Assembly (NCBI GenBank): GCA_964419605.1
Contig: CAYQQM010000038.1
Coordinates: forward strand, 1 to 38,576
Direction: 5' to 3'
DNA length: 38,576 nt
Source of the DNA: JABFXX01 sp964419605
GTDB taxonomy: Bacteria; Myxococcota_A; Polyangia; Haliangiales; Haliangiaceae
Shown: piece by piece, positions 1-8,536 of the stretch
Layout of the letters: every line of letters starts with the position of its first letter
How positions within the stretch are numbered: position 1 is the stretch's first letter
Notes under the pieces: generated by a model
Databases searched by the model: none
What the model was told of the DNA's origin: nothing
What the model saw: only the letters and a program-made list of their open reading frames with translations
Position numbers and translations under genes: made by a program

Positions 1-140
1 AGGTGCCCGGGATGCGAAGCCGCAGCCGATCGACTTATTATCCGGCGGGCCCTTAACCCCCGTGCATCAATATCTGCTTCGTTCGAGAACGACCTTCAGG
101 TATACGTATGTATCGCACCGCCGGATATGTGGGTGCGCCT

Positions 141-146
141 AGGAGG
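141..146 (+). promoter_or_regulatory. Strong Shine-Dalgarno that sets the start of the first gene
   Basis: AGGAGG lies 6 bases before a GTG at 153. The upstream in-frame ATG at 108 has no comparable site. The residues added by the ATG start would also put a charged stretch ahead of the signal peptide. The 5' 107 bases of the window hold no recognisable gene. Confidence 0.7.
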
Positions 147-152
147 TCGCCT

Positions 153-3100
153 GTGTTCGTTGGCCGCGCTCACATCAGCCAAGTGCTATCCGCGTTGTTT
201 GTGGTGGTGATTGGAGGGTGTGGCGACATGGGAGGCTGTGCGGGCAGTGGACCGCTTCCCGAAGGCGGCTACCCGGGTCACCAGACCATCGAGGGAGGTG
301 GTCAGATCCGGCTCAGTCCGTCTGGCTACGAAAAGCTCACACGCTGGACCGAGGACAAGATCAACTCCAGCCTGGTCGGCGGCTTCTGTAAGCTACCGGG
401 TACATTCGACGCAGGCGGCGGGGGGAGCTTCTGCACTGCCGACCATGGCGATGGGTGTGCCCCTGGTTGTCGGATCCACATGTCCCTCAATCGGGGCACG
501 TTCCAGGCTCCCGCCGTCAACGACCAAACGATGTTCGTTTCGGCTTCGATAAAAATCGACATGGTCGTCGATCTGAGCCTTAACGCCAGTCCATTCGATT
601 GTAGTGCCCTTCGCCTCCAAGGCGACAACGTTGCCATTGGTGGAAATGTCGCGTTTACGGTGTCTCCCGCCGATGGCTCGGTGACCCTCAAGGTACTCGA
701 CATCACCAAGTTTGACATCGGCGCGATCGGACTCTCCGGCTGCGGCGTGGTCGGCGATATCCTGGCCTTCTACAAACGGACCTTTTCGGAAGAACTGAAG
801 CAGTCGGCAATTGAGCGAATGACGCCTTCGCTTCAGGAGGCCTTCGACGAGTTTCTGCCCAAGCCATTTGGGGTCGAAGGCGTTGCCGATGTCAGTCAGC
901 TCGTCGGAACCAACGCTGCAGGTCCGGCGTTGCTCGAGACTCGAATGGTTTTGGGTGGCTACGCGAATGTCGCCCGCGGCGGCATGAGCCTGGGCCTCAT
1001 CACTACCATTAACTCCGACGCGAATCCAAAAACGCGTCAAGACATCCTCGACGAAAACGATATTCCGGTTGCCAGCGAGCCGAACCGCTGTTCCCCTCCG
1101 ATCCCGGTTGCGAATTTTGCGGCCCCGCCGTACGCCATGCACTCTGTCGAGCGGCGTCAAAGCCTGAGTGGACAGGCGTTTGCGCTCATGCCGGCCGGTG
1201 CGTTCACCGGTGCACCGGAAGTGGATGGTGACTTTGGGGTTGGGATCTCGGAGACGTCCCTCAACTTACTGGGGCGCCACATCGTGACCTCGGGCGCGCT
1301 ATGCATGGGGATAGGGACCAGCCCGACGTTTCCCAACCTCAATATCGGTGCGTTTAACGTCATTCTGCCGTCGATAGGCACCTTGCAGTCCGAGGATGGC
1401 AAAGATCCGGTTTTGCTCGTCGGTCGACCTCAGCGCGCGATAGGCATCAAGATCGGCGAAAACACGAAGAAATCCCCCGCGCTTACGTTGGAGTTCAGCC
1501 ACTTGGAAATCGATCTGTACGCGTTCTTATACGAGCGCTACGTCCGGCTCCTTACCATGGACCTCAGCGCCGACGTGGGCTTCAATCTCGAAGTGGAGGT
1601 ACCGCGCGGTAGAAACCCCTTGATCAAACCTGTGTTGGTCGGAGTTTCGGGTGACACGATCGGTGTCGAGATCATCAATAGTAATTTCGTCAAGGAAAAG
1701 CCGCAGGAGCTAGAAGCGGCATTGCCCACGCTTTTCGACGTGGTCATACAAACCATTGGCAACATCGATCCGATCGAAATTCCATCGTTTCTCGGGTTCA
1801 GCGTAGCGGATCTATCGCTTCACCGCCGAGTGACGGACGAGGACACATTCCTTGCGATCGAAGCATCGCTTCGACCCAGCGCATCCGCGCTCCAGTTTGC
1901 GAACCCGGATGGCGGGCAGTCGCCCGCAGGCGACGTTCGGCCCGCGCCGCTGCCCAGCGCAGGAACGGCAAAGCTTCGCGAGGTGACCAACCCTACGGCG
2001 CCAACGATCCGCGACGCGCTGGCCCGCACGTCGACCGGCGGCTTGCCGTCGGTCACGTTTGACGCCGATCGATTCGACTACGCAATGGGAACGCCGCGCG
2101 AGCTGGAATGGAGCTGGAACATCAACGGCGGCCTGTGGCGCGAGTTTCAAAGCGCATCGCCGCTGGTGATTACCGACCGCGTGTTTGCGCTGCAAGGCAA
2201 GTATCGCATTGGCCTGCGGTCGCGCGTGAAGGGCGATCCCCACACGGTTTCCGCTGTAACCGAGACACCGGTCATCATCGACTCGGTGGGTCCCAAAGTA
2301 TTTGTCGATAAGGCGACGTGGAAAAACGACCGACTCCTCGTTCCCGTCCGCGATGCCGTGAGTGGAAGAGACGTGCAGGTCGCGTTTGGCAGTCTCGGCT
2401 CTGATGTCCCGGCGACCGAATGGGTACGCGAAGCCAATGCCTCACTGTCGCGCGAAACCTATGACCAGCTACAATCCGGCGGAGAAGTGGTCGTATTTGC
2501 GCGCGACGAGTTGGGCAACCAAACCGTTGAGCTGGTTTCCCCGACCGGCGGTTCGGCAACCGGAGGCGGCTGCGGCTGTCAATCGACCGGGCGGGCCGGA
2601 GCGGGCGCGCTGATTCTCATGCTAATCGTTGGGACGATGCTGTGGCGCTCCGGGCGACATAGAGCGGGGCCGCCGCGAAGGAAGTCCCCCTGGGGGGCAC
2701 GTCGTATGGCGACGATGCTGGGACTGTGGGCTCTCGGGTCGGTTGCGGCATCGCTGCAACCGGGCTGCAGTTGTGAAAACCCTACGAGGTGCGAGGTCGC
2801 GGCGGACTGTCGTTGCGACAATCAAGTCCCGTTCTGCATCGATAACGTGTGTGTTTGCTCAGACACCGTTCCGCTCGGTCACGTCGGACCGTACTCAGGG
2901 GTTGCCGTGAGTCTGGACGGTGCGATCTGGATCTCGGCGTACGCGCAATCGCACGGCGATCTGGTCGTAGCGCAAGCCAAAGGCAACGGCCGCATTCCCG
3001 ACGAAGCGTGGGAATGGGTGGAAGGCGTTCCCGACGGTCCGGTTGTGGTCTCGGACTCGAAGATTCGCAACGGCGTGGGCGATCCGGGTCCAGATGTCGG

Positions 3101-4112
3101 CATGTACACGAGTATCAAGATTGCGCCATCGGGAGCCCCGATGGTCGCGTACTTTGACGTGGATCGGGGCACGTTGCGATTTGCGACCAAAGTTGGGGGC
3201 GAATGGCGGTTGTCCGATATCGATGTGGGGACGGGCGGAACTGAAAACCCGGGCGACTCGGTTGTCGGAATGTACACGTCGCTCACGCTGCGCAGCGACA
3301 ATGGCAGGCCAGGTGTCGCGTATCTCGCGCATGTCAACGGTCCCGGGGGCGTTCGCGCCGAAGTTCGATATGCGGCCGCGCAAACTAACACGCCGACAGG
3401 ACCTGGCGATTGGCAGGTCTGGGTCGTGGATACCAGCATCGTGCCGGTCACTGATGAGGCTCACCCCAACTTCTACCCGCTGCCTAAAGGACTGGGGTTG
3501 TTCATCGATTCCGCGCGGAGCCCGGCAAATCAAGCGCCGGTCGTCGCCTACTACGACCGGGCCGCCGGGCAGCTCAAGATTTCGAGATTCAATCCAACGA
3601 CCTCTACGTTCGGGGCACCCATCGTCCTCGACGGTTCGCGCGGTGTCGACGTGGGCTGGTCGCCGTCGCTGCAGATCGATGAAGATGGCAAGGCCCACGT
3701 CGCCTATGTGAGCGCCACGACCAACGATCTCAAGTATGTGGTCGAGGGAGGTACGCCGGAGATCATCGACGATGGCTATCGCGTCGGCGGGCTCACCGTA
3801 GATGGCCTGCCTAAGCCAGAACTTCATTTTGTCGGCGACGACGTCAATCTGATCGTCCGCACCAACCAAGATCCGGTCGTCGTGTACCAAGATGCGACCA
3901 CGCAAGAACTGTTGTTCGCACAGCGGCATCCTCTGGGTTGGGATCGAACGTCCCTCGCCGGGGGCACCGAAAAGCAAAAGTGGCCAGGGGCCTACGGGTT
4001 TTTCGCCGCAACCGCATTAAACGACCCCGACCTGATTATCACGTCGTGGGTTATCAACCAGCCGATCAACGAGAACTGGGTCGAGGTATTCAGCCAGGAA
4101 CTCGACGAGTAA
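153..4112 (+). CDS. Very long lipoprotein, apparently two lipoproteins fused in frame
   Basis: The GTG start at 153 is chosen for the AGGAGG before it. The product begins with a hydrophobic stretch ending in the lipobox-like VVVIGGC, so an outer-membrane or periplasmic lipoprotein is inferred. The first ~800 residues are secreted-type, beta-rich and rich in Gly; alternating hydrophobic stretches ending near IEIPSFLGFSV faintly recall lipid-binding TULIP/BPI barrels, but I do not assign that family. Around bases 2560-2660 comes GGCGCQS, a hydrophobic helix and basic residues, which is like a MYXO-CTERM anchor and would normally end a protein. Instead the frame runs through a GC palindrome (2672-2700) into a second lipoprotein-like module with its own Met, signal peptide and Cys (see 2706). 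It may be one fused gene or two genes whose separating stop has been lost. Its 3' end abuts a repeat locus. Confidence 0.75.
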   Translation: MFVGRAHISQVLSALFVVVIGGCGDMGGCAGSGPLPEGGYPGHQTIEGGGQIRLSPSGYEKLTRWTEDKINSSLVGGFCKLPGTFDAGGGGSFCTADHGDGCAPGCRIHMSLNRGTFQAPAVNDQTMFVSASIKIDMVVDLSLNASPFDCSALRLQGDNVAIGGNVAFTVSPADGSVTLKVLDITKFDIGAIGLSGCGVVGDILAFYKRTFSEELKQSAIERMTPSLQEAFDEFLPKPFGVEGVADVSQLVGTNAAGPALLETRMVLGGYANVARGGMSLGLITTINSDANPKTRQDILDENDIPVASEPNRCSPPIPVANFAAPPYAMHSVERRQSLSGQAFALMPAGAFTGAPEVDGDFGVGISETSLNLLGRHIVTSGALCMGIGTSPTFPNLNIGAFNVILPSIGTLQSEDGKDPVLLVGRPQRAIGIKIGENTKKSPALTLEFSHLEIDLYAFLYERYVRLLTMDLSADVGFNLEVEVPRGRNPLIKPVLVGVSGDTIGVEIINSNFVKEKPQELEAALPTLFDVVIQTIGNIDPIEIPSFLGFSVADLSLHRRVTDEDTFLAIEASLRPSASALQFANPDGGQSPAGDVRPAPLPSAGTAKLREVTNPTAPTIRDALARTSTGGLPSVTFDADRFDYAMGTPRELEWSWNINGGLWREFQSASPLVITDRVFALQGKYRIGLRSRVKGDPHTVSAVTETPVIIDSVGPKVFVDKATWKNDRLLVPVRDAVSGRDVQVAFGSLGSDVPATEWVREANASLSRETYDQLQSGGEVVVFARDELGNQTVELVSPTGGSATGGGCGCQSTGRAGAGALILMLIVGTMLWRSGRHRAGPPRRKSPWGARRMATMLGLWALGSVAASLQPGCSCENPTRCEVAADCRCDNQVPFCIDNVCVCSDTVPLGHVGPYSGVAVSLDGAIWISAYAQSHGDLVVAQAKGNGRIPDEAWEWVEGVPDGPVVVSDSKIRNGVGDPGPDVGMYTSIKIAPSGAPMVAYFDVDRGTLRFATKVGGEWRLSDIDVGTGGTENPGDSVVGMYTSLTLRSDNGRPGVAYLAHVNGPGGVRAEVRYAAAQTNTPTGPGDWQVWVVDTSIVPVTDEAHPNFYPLPKGLGLFIDSARSPANQAPVVAYYDRAAGQLKISRFNPTTSTFGAPIVLDGSRGVDVGWSPSLQIDEDGKAHVAYVSATTNDLKYVVEGGTPEIIDDGYRVGGLTVDGLPKPELHFVGDDVNLIVRTNQDPVVVYQDATTQELLFAQRHPLGWDRTSLAGGTEKQKWPGAYGFFAATALNDPDLIITSWVINQPINENWVEVFSQELDE
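2672..2700 (+). repeat. GC palindromic element, family 1, copy 1 (coding)
   Basis: The core GAAGGAAGTCCCC is followed by a G run, giving a CCCCC-T-GGGGG palindrome. It encodes PRRKSPWGA in the reading frame. Related copies are at 4976-5021 and 7304-7336 (both minus) and 29865-29897 (plus). It sits exactly at the junction between the two lipoprotein modules. Confidence 0.65.
2706..4112 (+). other. Second lipoprotein module of the fused frame, possible independent gene start
   Basis: From ATG 2706 the frame reads as a fresh lipoprotein: a hydrophobic segment of about 18 residues ending in LQPGC (Cys at base 2766). A Cys-rich stretch follows with about ten cysteines in 40 residues (CSC, CRC, CVC pairs), like the small Cys knots of myxobacterial surface proteins. 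The remaining ~400 residues hold repeated blocks of the form VGMYTS-(I/L)-(K/T) followed by PxVAYxD/A-type strands, which suggests a beta-propeller. The G-rich right half of the palindrome at 2691-2697 lies about 9 bases upstream and could act as a ribosome site. If translated separately it would be a 468-residue lipoprotein. Function unknown. Confidence 0.55.
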
Positions 4113-4195
4113 GTGCGTAGCGCAGTTCATTTGTCCCGCGGGGACGCGTTCGTCGTAGGGATCCTCGCGTCGGCACGGACGCCGACACTCGGGTG
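4113..4195 (+). repeat. Repeat arm, inverted copy of the 16360-16432 sequence
   Basis: The reverse complement shares long stretches with 16360-16432: GGCGTC-GCCGA-GCG, then TCCCTACG-CGAA-GCGTCCC, then CAAATGA and GCGCT. Its outer edge (GTGCGTAGCGCAGTTCATTTG reversed) is an imperfect inverted repeat of 4584-4602, so 4113 to about 4602 forms one inverted-repeat-bounded unit starting one base after the preceding stop codon. Confidence 0.7.
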
Positions 4196-4206
4196 ATCGA
4201 ATCGAC

Positions 4207-4604
4207 TCATTTGCGGTGATGCATCGTTGGCTTCGTCGCTCCGGTGCTCGAGTACTGCATGTACACTCCGCTCCTCGCTCCTCCCACGGGATTCGTTCGC
4301 CGCAAGGACCCGCGCTTCCCCGCGGACGAGGACGCGCGGCGATCAATTCGGCTCACTTTCGCCGCCTCGCCTCACCGCAAATGACCGTGCGCTACTACCC
4401 ACAGTTCATTTGCGGTGATGCATCGTTGGCTTCGTCGCTCCGGTGCTCGAGTACTGCATGTACACTCCGCTCCTCGCTCCTCCCACGGGATTCGTTCGCC
4501 GCAAGGACCCGCGCTTCCCCGCGGACGAGGACGCGCGGCGATCAATTCGGCTCACTTTCGCCGCCTCGCCTCACCGCAAATGACCGTGCGCTACTACGCA
4601 CAGT
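4207..4604. repeat. Two tandem copies of a 199-bp unit with TCATTTGCGGTGA ends
   Basis: Units 4207-4405 and 4406-4604 are nearly identical; the visible difference is near the end (CTACTACCC versus CTACTACGC). Each begins TCATTTGCGGTGA and ends with its reverse complement TCACCGCAAATGA, followed by CCGTGCGCTAC. The open frames inside are by-products of the repeat. A shorter relative with the same ends occurs at 16150-16249. No transposase is nearby, so this resembles a non-autonomous miniature element. The right end overlaps the 3' end of the minus-strand gene at 4571. Confidence 0.85.
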
Positions 4605-6241
4605 TGCGATAGAGAGGCGTTTGCATCGCCGCGTCGCCACCGCCCGTCGTTGTCTGCGTCGACGAGAATCGGTGAGGCGATGGCAAACGGCGTGACCCCG
4701 GGGCGGTGCCACCGATCTTTTTGATACGTGCCTGTAAGTTCCAGGGGAAGTGGCGAATCGCCGTCGGCGGTAATGCCGATAAAGGTGTCTATTCTCCCCA
4801 CAGGGACGCGGCCTTCCCAGCGGTGGACTCGCACACCCGGTGGAACGTCGATCGTTCGCGCCACAGAGGGCCCGACGTTGATCCGTATGCGATCGACCTT
4901 CATCCACCGGGTTTGTGAAACGGTTACCTCGACCCACACCGCACCGCTTGCGGCCGCGACGCATTGGCCCGGTCCCACCCCCCAAGGGGAGTTCCCTTGG
5001 GGGGCCCCCCTTCGGGGCGCTATGTCAGAGTTCCGTGTCGGCGCTACCCCGACATCGAGCCACGGCCCCGAGGTAGCGACGACGCGCCGCGCTCGGATCG
5101 CCGCCACGAATCCAGGTTCATCGAACGGTTGAGTGCGCGGATCGTCGACGAATACGTAGTTGCGCGTTGTGCCATCGAGCACCCAGTTTAGGTCGTGGGT
5201 ATCGCTGTTACCGAGCGGCGCGACGAGATGGCCGTGACTGAACAGCGTGTACAAATCGGTGACGCTGGTGTCAAAGCGCCGGTCTCCCGGAACATTGAAA
5301 GCGGTATGGCCTGCCAGTACCTCCACGGCGTCGAACTCGAGCGGAAACGGTGGTGGCCACGACACGCCGTTCCATCCCGCGGCGTCGTACAGCGCCGATG
5401 ACCTCAACCGCGGATGATTTAGTTGCACGACTGGACGGCCCGGAAGAGAACGCGCAATGCGAAAAAGTTCCGACGTGTCTGCGCGCTCGATGGTTTCCGG
5501 ATCGGGTCCTGCGCCGATTGCGGGATAGATGCCGAGGTGCATTGCGGCGGACCCGAGTTCGTTGGAGCGGATCGATACGACTCGCGGTTCGAGGTGCAGA
5601 GCCGCGATTTCGGCGTTTAGGTCGCCGTGGACATTGTGGTCGGACAATCCGATGACCTGAATGCCAGCAGCGACTTGGGCTACAACGCGCTGCGGGTTGG
5701 GTACCGCGGAGTCGTTTGATGCTTGCGCGTGGACATGGAGATCCGCCGCCAGCGTTCCGACCGGATTCCATGCGCGCTCGAGCGCAATATCGAGTGGTAC
5801 TCGGCCTCGATTCGGCGGTAGCGCGACGCGACCTTTGAAGAGCTCGTACTCGATGCCACGCCACGCCCACACGTTGTATTCCCCGTAGGGGACACGACAT
5901 GGGGCAGGCCGTTCGGAACCGATCGGAATTTCCGCAGTGCCCTCGGCGATGATGAGGCCATCCCACGATCCCACCACACCCGGTCCGAGAGTGCAGGCAG
6001 TCGCGCCTTGGCGAACGCCGAGACCGTCGAGCTGCCCCAAGTGAAGCGGCCGGTTCGCGGAATCGAGCAGCAACACTCGAGCACCCACCGGCTGACCATC
6101 GGCGGTGACCCGAACGACAAGCGAAGTTGACGAGTGTTCGGTTACAGCGGAGCCGTGTGACGTGGTCTGCGTGGCGGGTGGATTTTCAGAACGCCCGCCG
6201 TCACAGGCGAGCACAGCAGCGACGAGAGCGGTTAGTCTCAC
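4571..6241 (-). CDS. CehA/McbA-family PHP-domain metallohydrolase lipoprotein
   Basis: The GTG start overlaps the stop of the upstream gene (GTGA). A short signal peptide ends in lipobox LVAAVLAC (Cys13), predicting a membrane-anchored periplasmic protein. An Ig-like N-terminal half (residues ~40-160) precedes a PHP metal-binding domain with DLHVH (His169, His171), LSDHN (201-203), NHP (275-277) and GNSDTHD (344-350), the signature of CehA/McbA enzymes related to polymerase/histidinol-type phosphoesterases. The substrate is not readable. Residues ~406-422 (APRR-GAPQGN-SPWG) come from a palindromic element inserted in frame into a linker before a C-terminal beta domain. The last codons and the TGA stop lie inside the end of a tandem repeat, so the repeat supplies the C-terminus. 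It is the third gene of an overlapping minus-strand operon. Confidence 0.85.
   Translation of the reverse strand: MRLTALVAAVLACDGGRSENPPATQTTSHGSAVTEHSSTSLVVRVTADGQPVGARVLLLDSANRPLHLGQLDGLGVRQGATACTLGPGVVGSWDGLIIAEGTAEIPIGSERPAPCRVPYGEYNVWAWRGIEYELFKGRVALPPNRGRVPLDIALERAWNPVGTLAADLHVHAQASNDSAVPNPQRVVAQVAAGIQVIGLSDHNVHGDLNAEIAALHLEPRVVSIRSNELGSAAMHLGIYPAIGAGPDPETIERADTSELFRIARSLPGRPVVQLNHPRLRSSALYDAAGWNGVSWPPPFPLEFDAVEVLAGHTAFNVPGDRRFDTSVTDLYTLFSHGHLVAPLGNSDTHDLNWVLDGTTRNYVFVDDPRTQPFDEPGFVAAIRARRVVATSGPWLDVGVAPTRNSDIAPRRGAPQGNSPWGVGPGQCVAAASGAVWVEVTVSQTRWMKVDRIRINVGPSVARTIDVPPGVRVHRWEGRVPVGRIDTFIGITADGDSPLPLELTGTYQKDRWHRPGVTPFAIASPILVDADNDGRWRRGDANASLSQLCVVAHGHLR
4976..5021 (-). repeat. GC palindromic element, family 1, copy 2 (expanded, coding)
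   Basis: On the minus strand it reads GCGCCCCGAAGG, then an extra GGGGCCCCCC-type palindrome, then GGGAACTCCCCTTGGGG. It is translated as APRR-GAPQGN-SPWG, the same frame as copies 1 and 3, with an internal expansion. Confidence 0.65.
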
Positions 6242-6879
6242 AGTCGGAATTCAGCACCCACAGTGACCTTTGCCCCTAGTTGCGGTTCGAGCCCGAGGCC
6301 TCGGTTGAACGCGGCGAAACCGACGTTGATTTGTGCTTCTCCGGTGAGCGCCAAGTCCGGCGTCATCGAAACTCGGACGCCGGCTCCCGCGAGAATCGGA
6401 ATGGCTAGCCCGGTCACGTCGTCAGTTCGGAACCGCGCGATCCCGATGCCGACACCACCGCGAAGATATGGCCAGAATCCGCTTTGAGCCCTGGCGAGAA
6501 AGTGGCGCACCGATGCGGCGACATCGATCGAATTGCCATCGGCGACTCCGTGATTACAAACAAACTCGTTGCTGCGATCGCGGAAGCACTTGGCATCATT
6601 GCCGCCAAACGTGAAGCCCGCGATCCCATCAAACCAATCGGCCTCTGATAGTTGGTAGAAATAGTGGCCGGCGATCCGCAGCCCGCCAGGCGTTGTTCCG
6701 CCACCTGTGGCGAAGCCGACTTCTGCGCCGATGCCCTGATCGCTCATATCCGCGGGCGCCTTTGGCGCTGTCGTTGAAATCGGACCGGTGTACGCCGGCT
6801 CCAACGTTGGCGAGTCGGCGAGTACCTCGCCTGTACAAAGCAGGGTGGCGACCGTGATGGTGCCTAGTCGCCGCGACAT
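6238..6879 (-). CDS. Outer-membrane beta-barrel protein
   Basis: The ATG at 6879 is chosen because it opens a clean signal peptide (MSRRLGTITVATLLCTGEVLA-D). The frame extends upstream to 6951, but that part overlaps the preceding gene and has no secretory character. The mature part (~190 residues) alternates hydrophobic and polar residues with many Gly/Ala and ends in VTVGAEFRL, a terminal strand compatible with BAM recognition. Segments such as YLRGGVGIGIARFR and GAGVRVSMTPDLALTGEAQINVG read as adjacent strands of a small OmpA-like barrel. It overlaps its neighbours on both sides, so it is co-translated with the Cys-rich lipoprotein and the PHP hydrolase lipoprotein. Role unknown. Confidence 0.75.
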   Translation of the reverse strand: MSRRLGTITVATLLCTGEVLADSPTLEPAYTGPISTTAPKAPADMSDQGIGAEVGFATGGGTTPGGLRIAGHYFYQLSEADWFDGIAGFTFGGNDAKCFRDRSNEFVCNHGVADGNSIDVAASVRHFLARAQSGFWPYLRGGVGIGIARFRTDDVTGLAIPILAGAGVRVSMTPDLALTGEAQINVGFAAFNRGLGLEPQLGAKVTVGAEFRL

Positions 6880-7199
6880 ACCAGTACCTTCGCTCCGCCC
6901 GCTTTGCTGTCGCGCTGCTTGCATACGTATCCAGGGTCTAGGAACGCGCAACTCGGATCATCGGCGCAACTAAATGCGCACACGCCGCCCGCCTCAGCGA
7001 TACATCGGGCGCCTTCTGGGCACCCCGCATCGTTGTCGCAGAGCAAGGTGCAGAATCCCCCAGGCCAATCTTGGCTAGGGGGGAGGCATTTCGTATCGCA
7101 TTCGGCGCTGACATCGCAACGCGCGCCGAGGGCGCGCGATACATCGGAATTTCCACAGCCGCACAGGAGCGCCGTGATCGCCACGATCCAGGTTCGCAT
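6864..7199 (-). CDS. Small Cys-rich lipoprotein
   Basis: 111 residues. The signal peptide MRTWIVAITALLCGCG carries a lipobox-like LLCGC. The mature part has about 14 cysteines in repeated C-x(5)-C and C-x(6-7)-C spacings (RCDVSAECDTKC, FCTLLCDNDAGC, CAFSCADDPSC), as in disulfide-knotted secreted domains common in Myxococcota. It is first gene of the minus-strand operon, and its 3' end overlaps the start of the barrel gene by about 16 bases. No enzymatic motif is visible; a surface or binding role is inferred only from export and cysteine content. Confidence 0.75.
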   Translation of the reverse strand: MRTWIVAITALLCGCGNSDVSRALGARCDVSAECDTKCLPPSQDWPGGFCTLLCDNDAGCPEGARCIAEAGGVCAFSCADDPSCAFLDPGYVCKQRDSKAGGAKVLVCRGD

Positions 7200-7222
7200 G
7201 GCGCGAACCTAGCACTACTGTG

Positions 7223-7612
7223 TCAGGTTAGGGCCGAGCGAGGCTCGCTGCAATTGAGTTGTTTCATGGATTTACGATCTTGCGGCCCCGCAGGACTCGA
7301 GGTCGACGCCCCCCAGGGGACTTCCTCCGGGGCGCCGTGAACGTGATCGTCGTCGTGATCGGGCCGCGCACGTGAGCGGGAACGACCGCGTGGCCGTGAT
7401 CCACGCCGCGAACGATCGAGCCGTGGAACTGCCACCCATGTTCCCGCTTGCACATCTTCGACGGCATTGAGGGTAGCGGCCACGGCATCCAGGCCGAAAT
7501 CAAAGCACAGTTCAGGGCGTTTGAAGTCAACGGAATTGTTTGGGTGGAGGTCAAGGCGACTGATGTCGTCGGTAGTCCAGGTCCAGAACGCCGCCCATGT
7601 ACCCAGGTGGTT
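7223..7612 (-). pseudogene. Probable gene remnant with frameshift
   Basis: This 390-base stretch has no convincing intact gene. Directly after the stop of the upstream gene, the same frame stays open without a plausible start and reads protein-like (AAFWTWTTDDISRLDL, then ELCFDFGLDAVAATLNAVED). Near 7455 the second frame takes over with strongly G/C third positions (HGSIVRGVDHGHAVVPAHV, ITTTITFTAP) and enters palindromic element copy 3. One frameshift between the two would join them. I do not recognise the family. Confidence 0.3.
7304..7336 (-). repeat. GC palindromic element, family 1, copy 3
   Basis: The minus strand reads GGCGCCCCGGAGGAAGTCCC followed by CTGGGGGG. In the frame with the best codon use it encodes APRRKSPGGRR, matching the peptide of copy 1. 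Confidence 0.6.
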
Positions 7613-8485
7613 CTATTTTTTGGTAGTCGATTTCCGGGTCTTACTACCAGCCCCCCGGCGGGTCGGCTTTGTCGGGGGTGGAGTAGTTTTCGCTACCTGC
7701 AATCGCCGGATGGCTCGCAATCGCAGTGTGCGATCGAGCTTGGGCTTAAACGGCCCCGCGTCAAAATCTTGTACAACGCCGGCTCGCACTTGGGCATCCT
7801 CTTTGAGGAGCAGGGCGCGGACCTGATCCGGCGAGGATAGCGACCGGAGCCGCGCGGTGGTGGCCGGGTTGCGCAGCGATCGCGCGAGCCGACCCAAGAT
7901 CGGCAGGTGCAGCCGGTCGTACTTAAGGCCGAGCATGAAGAACAGATACGTAGGGTTGCCATCGGGTGCCCCAAACGCGATGCCCTCCCACGACCGGCCG
8001 ACGATCAAGAACGGCCGGCCGATCTTGCCCTTATCCCGCGCCCGCGTATGAAGAAACGCGACGCCGCCTTCCATCGCCGTTGAAGCGAGCGACTCGCGTT
8101 CCACCACTGCGCCCACAAACCACGGCTTATCGGTGAGCCAACCGTTCGTATAGGCGCGCGCCGCGAGTTCGTCGATGACCGCGATCGGCGTGGTCGCCCG
8201 GAGGTTGGTGATGATCGCTTGGTCCGGTAGCAGGTCTTCGAGCGGCAATTTCATTCCGTCGGGGACGTCGACGAAATTCTCATCTTCACCGACCAGTTGA
8301 TCGGAAATCCATTGATCGATCGCCTGGCGATTAAATCGCCATTGGCGATCGATTTGCAGCGATGGAATCTTGCCGGTCGACACCAGCTTTGCCACCGTTT
8401 GCTCCTCAAGATGGAGATAGGCTGATAACTCGTGCATGGTTAGCAGCTGCCCGTCGGTCCCTTGCTTCTTGGACATTCGACGCAT
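7613..8485 (-). CDS. Helix-turn-helix (excisionase-type) protein fused to a PTS EIIA domain
   Basis: 290 residues. Residues ~15-63 form an excisionase/MerR-like DNA-binding domain (LTMHELSAYLHLEEQTVAKL, then the wing-like IDRQWRFNRQAIDQWI). Residues ~80-230 resemble the PTS EIIA-2/PtsN fold (LPLEDLLPDQAI, GVAFLHTR, GRPFLIVGRSWEGIAFGA). His146 in GGVAFLH occupies the position of the phosphorylatable His of the usual GIAIPH motif, with Pro replaced by Leu. The C-terminal ~20 residues are Lys/Arg-rich. A transcription factor controlled by phosphotransfer or nutrient state is inferred. It is divergent from the PrsW/HtrA fusion with about 50 bases between them, so it may regulate that gene. A second Met at residue 4 is an equally possible start. 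Confidence 0.75.
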   Translation of the reverse strand: MRRMSKKQGTDGQLLTMHELSAYLHLEEQTVAKLVSTGKIPSLQIDRQWRFNRQAIDQWISDQLVGEDENFVDVPDGMKLPLEDLLPDQAIITNLRATTPIAVIDELAARAYTNGWLTDKPWFVGAVVERESLASTAMEGGVAFLHTRARDKGKIGRPFLIVGRSWEGIAFGAPDGNPTYLFFMLGLKYDRLHLPILGRLARSLRNPATTARLRSLSSPDQVRALLLKEDAQVRAGVVQDFDAGPFKPKLDRTLRLRAIRRLQVAKTTPPPTKPTRRGAGSKTRKSTTKK

Positions 8486-8536
8486 TCTAGAAGGCTAGAA
8501 GCGCACACGCCAACCTACGTGCCGTAAGATTTCATC

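Noticed and set aside
2895..3977. Long antisense open frame (360 codons) on the minus strand
   Set aside because: It mirrors the high-GC lipoprotein gene; its peptide lacks domain features and its codon phase is that of an antisense shadow.
4207..4604. Possible CRISPR-like or protein-coding tandem array
   Set aside because: Only two 199-bp copies without spacers; the open frames repeat simply because the DNA does.
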